A stretch of 64,000 nt of DNA from Abyssibius alkaniclasticus. Lineage in GTDB: Bacteria; Pseudomonadota; Alphaproteobacteria; Rhodobacterales; Rhodobacteraceae. Numbering within the stretch: position 1 is the first letter of the stretch; the number at the start of each line of letters is the position of its first letter. Below the pieces are notes generated by a model. It had not been told where the DNA came from. It searched no databases and saw only the letters and a program-made list of their open reading frames with translations. Shown in pieces: positions 60,784-64,000 of the stretch. The stretch is taken from contig NZ_CP095732.1 in NCBI RefSeq assembly GCF_020447305.1, forward strand, positions 558,001-622,000, read 5' to 3'. A program made the translations under genes and the position numbers.

Positions 60784-62103
60784 ATGGCTGACAAGGGTGA
60801 GATTGCCGCACGGATTGCCGCACTTCAGGCGGAAATCGCCGCGCTGGAAAAGCAGTTGGGGCCACAGGTCTCACCCTTGGCACCCAAAGGCGGCTTTCCC
60901 GCCTTGCCGGTCATTGATGGTGTGCGCTTCGCCGCTGTGGCGGCGGGCGTCAAATATCAGGGCCGGCTCGATGTGATGCTGGCCGAGATTTGTGACGGCG
61001 CGGCAATGGCGGGCGTGTTCACAACCTCGAAAACCCGGTCCGCGCCGGTGCTGGCCTGTCAGGAATCGCTGGCCACAATCGGCACGGCGCGCGGCAAGTT
61101 TGCCATTCTGGTCAATTCGGGCAATTCCAATGCCTTTACGGGCGATGCGGGCTGGGAAGGCGTTCACGCCACGCGCAATGCGGTTGGCGCGGCCCTTGGC
61201 ATTGACGCGGGCAATGTCTTTTGCGCCTCGACCGGCGTGATCGGCGTGCCGCTGCCCTATGCGCGTATTACCGCGAAGATAGAAGAGCTTGTCACCGCGC
61301 TCAGCCCGGCAAAGGCCGAAGAGGCGGCGCGCGCCATCATGACAACCGACACTTTCGCCAAGGGTGCAACGACCACCGTAAAACTTGGCGGCGACACGGT
61401 CAGAATCGCCGGTTTCGCCAAGGGTTCCGGCATGATTGCGCCCGATATGGCCACGATGCTGGTCTATATCTTCACCGATGCCGCGATCAGCCAGCCGCTT
61501 TTGCAGGGCATGGTCAGCCGCTTGAACGCGCGCAGTTTCAACGCCATCACGGTGGATAGCGATACCTCGACATCGGATTCGCTGGTCATGGCGGCCACCG
61601 GCAAATCGGGCATGGCCCCGATCACCGAAGCAAGTGATCCGCGCGCGGCAGAGTTTGAAGCCGCGCTTGGCGGCATCATGCGCGACCTTGCGCATCAGGT
61701 GGTGCGCGATGGTGAGGGGGCGACGAAATTCGTGGAGGTGAATGTCACGGGGGCCGAGTCTGACGCCGATGCCCATACCATCGGCCTGGCCATCGCCAAT
61801 TCGCCGCTGGTGAAAACCGCAATTGCCGGCGAAGACCCGAACTGGGGCCGTATCGTCATGGCCATCGGCAAATCGGGGGCCGCTGCCGAGCGTGATAAAA
61901 TCACCATCCGCTTTGGCGATATTCTGGTGGCCGAAAACGGCTGGGTTGCCCCGAGCTACACCGAGGCTGACGGGGCCGCCGTGATGAAGCGCGACGAGAT
62001 CACCATCAATGTCGACCTTGGGCTTTCAGCCGGGGCGGCCACGGTCTGGACCTGCGATCTGACGCATCGCTACATTACCATCAACGCCGATTATCGCTCA
62101 TGA
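60784..62103 (+). CDS. argJ: Glutamate N-acetyltransferase / ornithine acetyltransferase
   Basis: 439 residues. ArgJ transfers acetyl from N-acetylornithine to glutamate in arginine synthesis. The autocleavage site is Ala-Thr in DMATMLVYIF, with T224 as the new N-terminal nucleophile. NSGNSNAFTG and the EDPNWGRIV motif are conserved. The first 25 residues form a short alanine/glutamate helix before VSPLAP, an extension over the usual family start. It overlaps mutT by 4 bp. Confidence 0.95.
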   Translation: MADKGEIAARIAALQAEIAALEKQLGPQVSPLAPKGGFPALPVIDGVRFAAVAAGVKYQGRLDVMLAEICDGAAMAGVFTTSKTRSAPVLACQESLATIGTARGKFAILVNSGNSNAFTGDAGWEGVHATRNAVGAALGIDAGNVFCASTGVIGVPLPYARITAKIEELVTALSPAKAEEAARAIMTTDTFAKGATTTVKLGGDTVRIAGFAKGSGMIAPDMATMLVYIFTDAAISQPLLQGMVSRLNARSFNAITVDSDTSTSDSLVMAATGKSGMAPITEASDPRAAEFEAALGGIMRDLAHQVVRDGEGATKFVEVNVTGAESDADAHTIGLAIANSPLVKTAIAGEDPNWGRIVMAIGKSGAAAERDKITIRFGDILVAENGWVAPSYTEADGAAVMKRDEITINVDLGLSAGAATVWTCDLTHRYITINADYRS

Positions 62104-62498
62104 AGCTGCTGCTTGTGGCCGCCGTTGCGTTGATTGATGGCGACGGGCGGGTGCTGCTGGCCCAGCGCCCCGAAGGCAAGTCGATGGCCGGATTGTGGGA
62201 ATTTCCGGGCGGCAAGATCGAGCCCGGCGAGCGGCCAGAAGCCGCGCTTATCCGCGAATTGCACGAAGAGCTTGGCATCGAGACATGGCAATCCTGCCTT
62301 GCCCCGCTGACCTTCGCCAGCCACGCCTATGACGATTTTCACCTGCTCATGCCGCTTTTCGCCTGCCGCCGCTGGCAGGGGCAGGTGTGCGCGCGCGAAG
62401 GACAGGCGCTGAAATGGGTGCGCCCGCAAAACCTGCGCGACTACCCGATGCCGCCTGCCGACATTCCGCTCATCCCGATCTTGCGCGACTGGCTCTAG
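62100..62498 (+). CDS. mutT: 8-oxo-dGTP diphosphatase (MutT, NUDIX)
   Basis: 132 residues with a complete Nudix box from G38 to I60 (G-x5-E-x7-RE-x2-EE-x-G). It hydrolyses oxidised dGTP, preventing mutation. It is the third gene of the PPIase-argJ-mutT operon, sharing ATGA with argJ, and converges with the RND exporter gene. Confidence 0.93.
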   Translation: MKLLLVAAVALIDGDGRVLLAQRPEGKSMAGLWEFPGGKIEPGERPEAALIRELHEELGIETWQSCLAPLTFASHAYDDFHLLMPLFACRRWQGQVCAREGQALKWVRPQNLRDYPMPPADIPLIPILRDWL

Positions 62499-62509
62499 GC
62501 TGGCGGGGG

Positions 62510-64000
62510 CTAGTCATCGGGCTTGGGGCCGCGCAGCCTTTTGCGGCCAATCAGCCAGATATAGGCGCCCGGCAGCACGAACAGGTCAAAGAAGAACGCA
62601 ATCCAGATTGTGGCCGAGGTCAGAAAGCCAAGCTGGCGGTTTACCTCGAACCCGCTGGCCATGAGCAGCGCAAAGCCAAAACCAAGCGCCGCCGTGGTGG
62701 TCAGCACGCCGGGGAACACCTTTTGCAGCACGCGCTGCACGCCCTTGTTGGTTTGCTTCTTGCGCCCGCGCGACAGGGCGTAAAGAATATGGATCGTGTC
62801 ATCGACAACAATGCCGAATGTCAGCGCGGCAATGATGGATGCCGCCATCCCCACCTCGGTATTCAGCCACACCCAAATGCCCAAAGCCGCCATAGCGGGC
62901 AGGAAGTTGGGCAGAATCGACAGCAGGGCCAGCGCGAATGAACGCAAAAACAGCCCGATCATGATGCTGACAATCGCCATTGCCAGGGCCGAGCCGATCA
63001 GCATGGATTCGGTGTTTACCTTGCTCAGGAAAGACGACATCACATTCATGCCCGACACTTCGGCATCGCGCGGTGCAAACCCGGCTGCCTGCGCGGTCTC
63101 CTCGACCCGGCGCGACAGGTTGCGCATGAAGCTGGAGCTTTGGCGCTCCGACATGATGGAGATGCGCAGCGCGCTGAAATTGGCCGCGAAAGTGGCATTG
63201 CCCTCGGTTTCCGTGACCCGATAGTTGGATTTCACGCAGAAGGTCAGCATTTTCGGGGGCACATCGGCAAGGCTGCCCGTATAGGGCGGTGTGCGGTTGT
63301 CAAGGCAGGCACGCACAATGGGCAAGGGGCTTTTCACCTCGATCACGCCCGGCAATGCCTCAAGCTCGGCCACAAGTGCCGCAAGTTGCGCAAAGCGCGC
63401 GGGCGTGACCAGCGTATCGGGGGCGTAGCGCAGCACCAGGTCGGATGATTGCGACCAGCCCATCGCGTTTTCGATCTGGGCCACATTCTGGCGCAGCGGG
63501 TGGTCGGGAGCAAAAAACTTCAGGAACTGGTCGTCAAACCGGGTGTAGGCCAGGCCACCCACCGCGATGAAGGTCATCAGCGCCACCGAATAGCCCATGC
63601 GCAAAGGGTGGCGCGACCACAGCTTGGTCAGCACGCGCGAGGCGCTGCGCACAGCCGAATCCCGCACTTTGCAGCCATTGCACAGCCGCGCAAAAATCAG
63701 CGGGGCGGCAAACAGCACGATAACCATCGAAAACGCCAGCCCGGCCGCCACAAGATTGCCCATAAGCTGAAAGGCCGGCGCATCGGCAAAGTTGAGCGAC
63801 AAGAACCCGACCGCCGTTGTGGTATGCGCCAGAATGACCGGCACCACCAGCTTGCGAAAGGTGGCGCGCATTGCCACCGGCGTGGTCTGAAACGGCAAGG
63901 CCCGTTGCCTTTGCCCCAATGAATGCACGATATGGATGAGCGTGGCCACGGTCAGCGTGGTGATGATCGCAAAGCTGGTTTCCGAACCGGTGCCAAAAGT
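62510..64000 (-). CDS. RND/MMPL-type exporter, C-terminal part (runs off the right edge)
   Basis: 496 visible residues, open to the window edge, so the N-terminus is missing; an internal GTG at 63949 is not the true start. Membrane segments include TAVGFLSLNFADAPAFQLMGN and the second-half GIVVDDTIHILYALSRGRKK, typical of MMPL/HpnN-like exporters that move lipids or hydrophobic compounds. About seven membrane helices and one large periplasmic loop (DDQFLKFFAPDHPLR onward) are visible. Confidence 0.88.
   Translation of the reverse strand, partial: TFGTGSETSFAIITTLTVATLIHIVHSLGQRQRALPFQTTPVAMRATFRKLVVPVILAHTTTAVGFLSLNFADAPAFQLMGNLVAAGLAFSMVIVLFAAPLIFARLCNGCKVRDSAVRSASRVLTKLWSRHPLRMGYSVALMTFIAVGGLAYTRFDDQFLKFFAPDHPLRQNVAQIENAMGWSQSSDLVLRYAPDTLVTPARFAQLAALVAELEALPGVIEVKSPLPIVRACLDNRTPPYTGSLADVPPKMLTFCVKSNYRVTETEGNATFAANFSALRISIMSERQSSSFMRNLSRRVEETAQAAGFAPRDAEVSGMNVMSSFLSKVNTESMLIGSALAMAIVSIMIGLFLRSFALALLSILPNFLPAMAALGIWVWLNTEVGMAASIIAALTFGIVVDDTIHILYALSRGRKKQTNKGVQRVLQKVFPGVLTTTAALGFGFALLMASGFEVNRQLGFLTSATIWIAFFFDLFVLPGAYIWLIGRKRLRGPKPDD

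Noticed and set aside
1-64000. tRNA, rRNA, CRISPR, insertion sequences, prophage or integrase genes
   Set aside because: None was recognised on reading both strands; gene content is syntenic-looking chromosomal core plus a flagellar cluster.

Overview
The window looks like a chromosomal segment of a GC-rich alphaproteobacterium of the Rhodobacterales (Roseobacter/Rhodobacter type). The evidence is gene content and order: a compact flagellar cluster that includes flaF and flbT, a split F0 operon (atpI-B-E-b'-b without F1 genes), a secA / PPIase-argJ-mutT neighbourhood, and sequences close to the CtrA box (TTAA-N7-TTAA) at the flagellar promoters. No rRNA, tRNA, CRISPR, IS element or prophage was seen. 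Family assignments come from motifs and gene context; no database search was run.

Layout. (1) 1-7632: an amino-sugar catabolic cassette on the plus strand, with murQ, a sugar ABC transporter (binding protein, two permeases, ATPase), a small GNAT acetyltransferase and a GH20 hexosaminidase that appears cytoplasmic. Its promoter region carries five copies of the hexamer AATACC. (2) 7688-11073, minus strand: a PdxA enzyme overlapping by 4 bp with an FAD/GcvT dehydrogenase of the dimethylglycine/sarcosine type. (3) 11172-38549: the flagellar supercluster in several divergent operons. These are fliM-like | motB, flgE-flgK-flgL-flgI | fliF-fliH-fliN-fliP-fliG(short) | fliL-(TM/coiled-coil)-motE-motA-(768 aa periplasmic protein) | fliK-flgD | flgJ-flgN-like | fliC-flaF-flbT-DUF1217 | fliI | flgB-flgC-fliE-fliQ-flgF-flgG-flgA-flgH-fliL2. 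(4) 38546-41676: an ArsR regulator and the F0 ATP synthase operon with a good sigma70-like promoter. (5) 41826-52487: housekeeping genes, namely an OmpA lipoprotein, an AraC-MGMT (Ada-like) fusion, nth, a PfkB kinase, a HIT protein, a 58-aa CHCC zinc-finger protein, polA, a MATE transporter, a CinA-type protein, map and radC. (6) 52484-64000: a PBP-OmpA chimera with an anchored 765-aa envelope protein, secA, then a divergent operon PPIase-argJ-mutT, and an RND/MMPL exporter that runs off the right edge.

How the parts work together. The flagellar block encodes rod, hook, filament, rings, stator, part of the switch and part of the export apparatus. FlhA, FlhB, FliR and FliO are not in the window. 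The most unusual points are a FliG-like protein that stops after its middle domain and so lacks the torque domain, a divergent FliM, a stator operon with two or three poorly described partners, and CtrA-like boxes at nearly every divergent flagellar promoter. The second most interesting locus is the operon downstream of secA. There the start-codon context is duplicated, and the upstream copy opens a 22-codon leader ORF whose stop codon lies inside the downstream copy.
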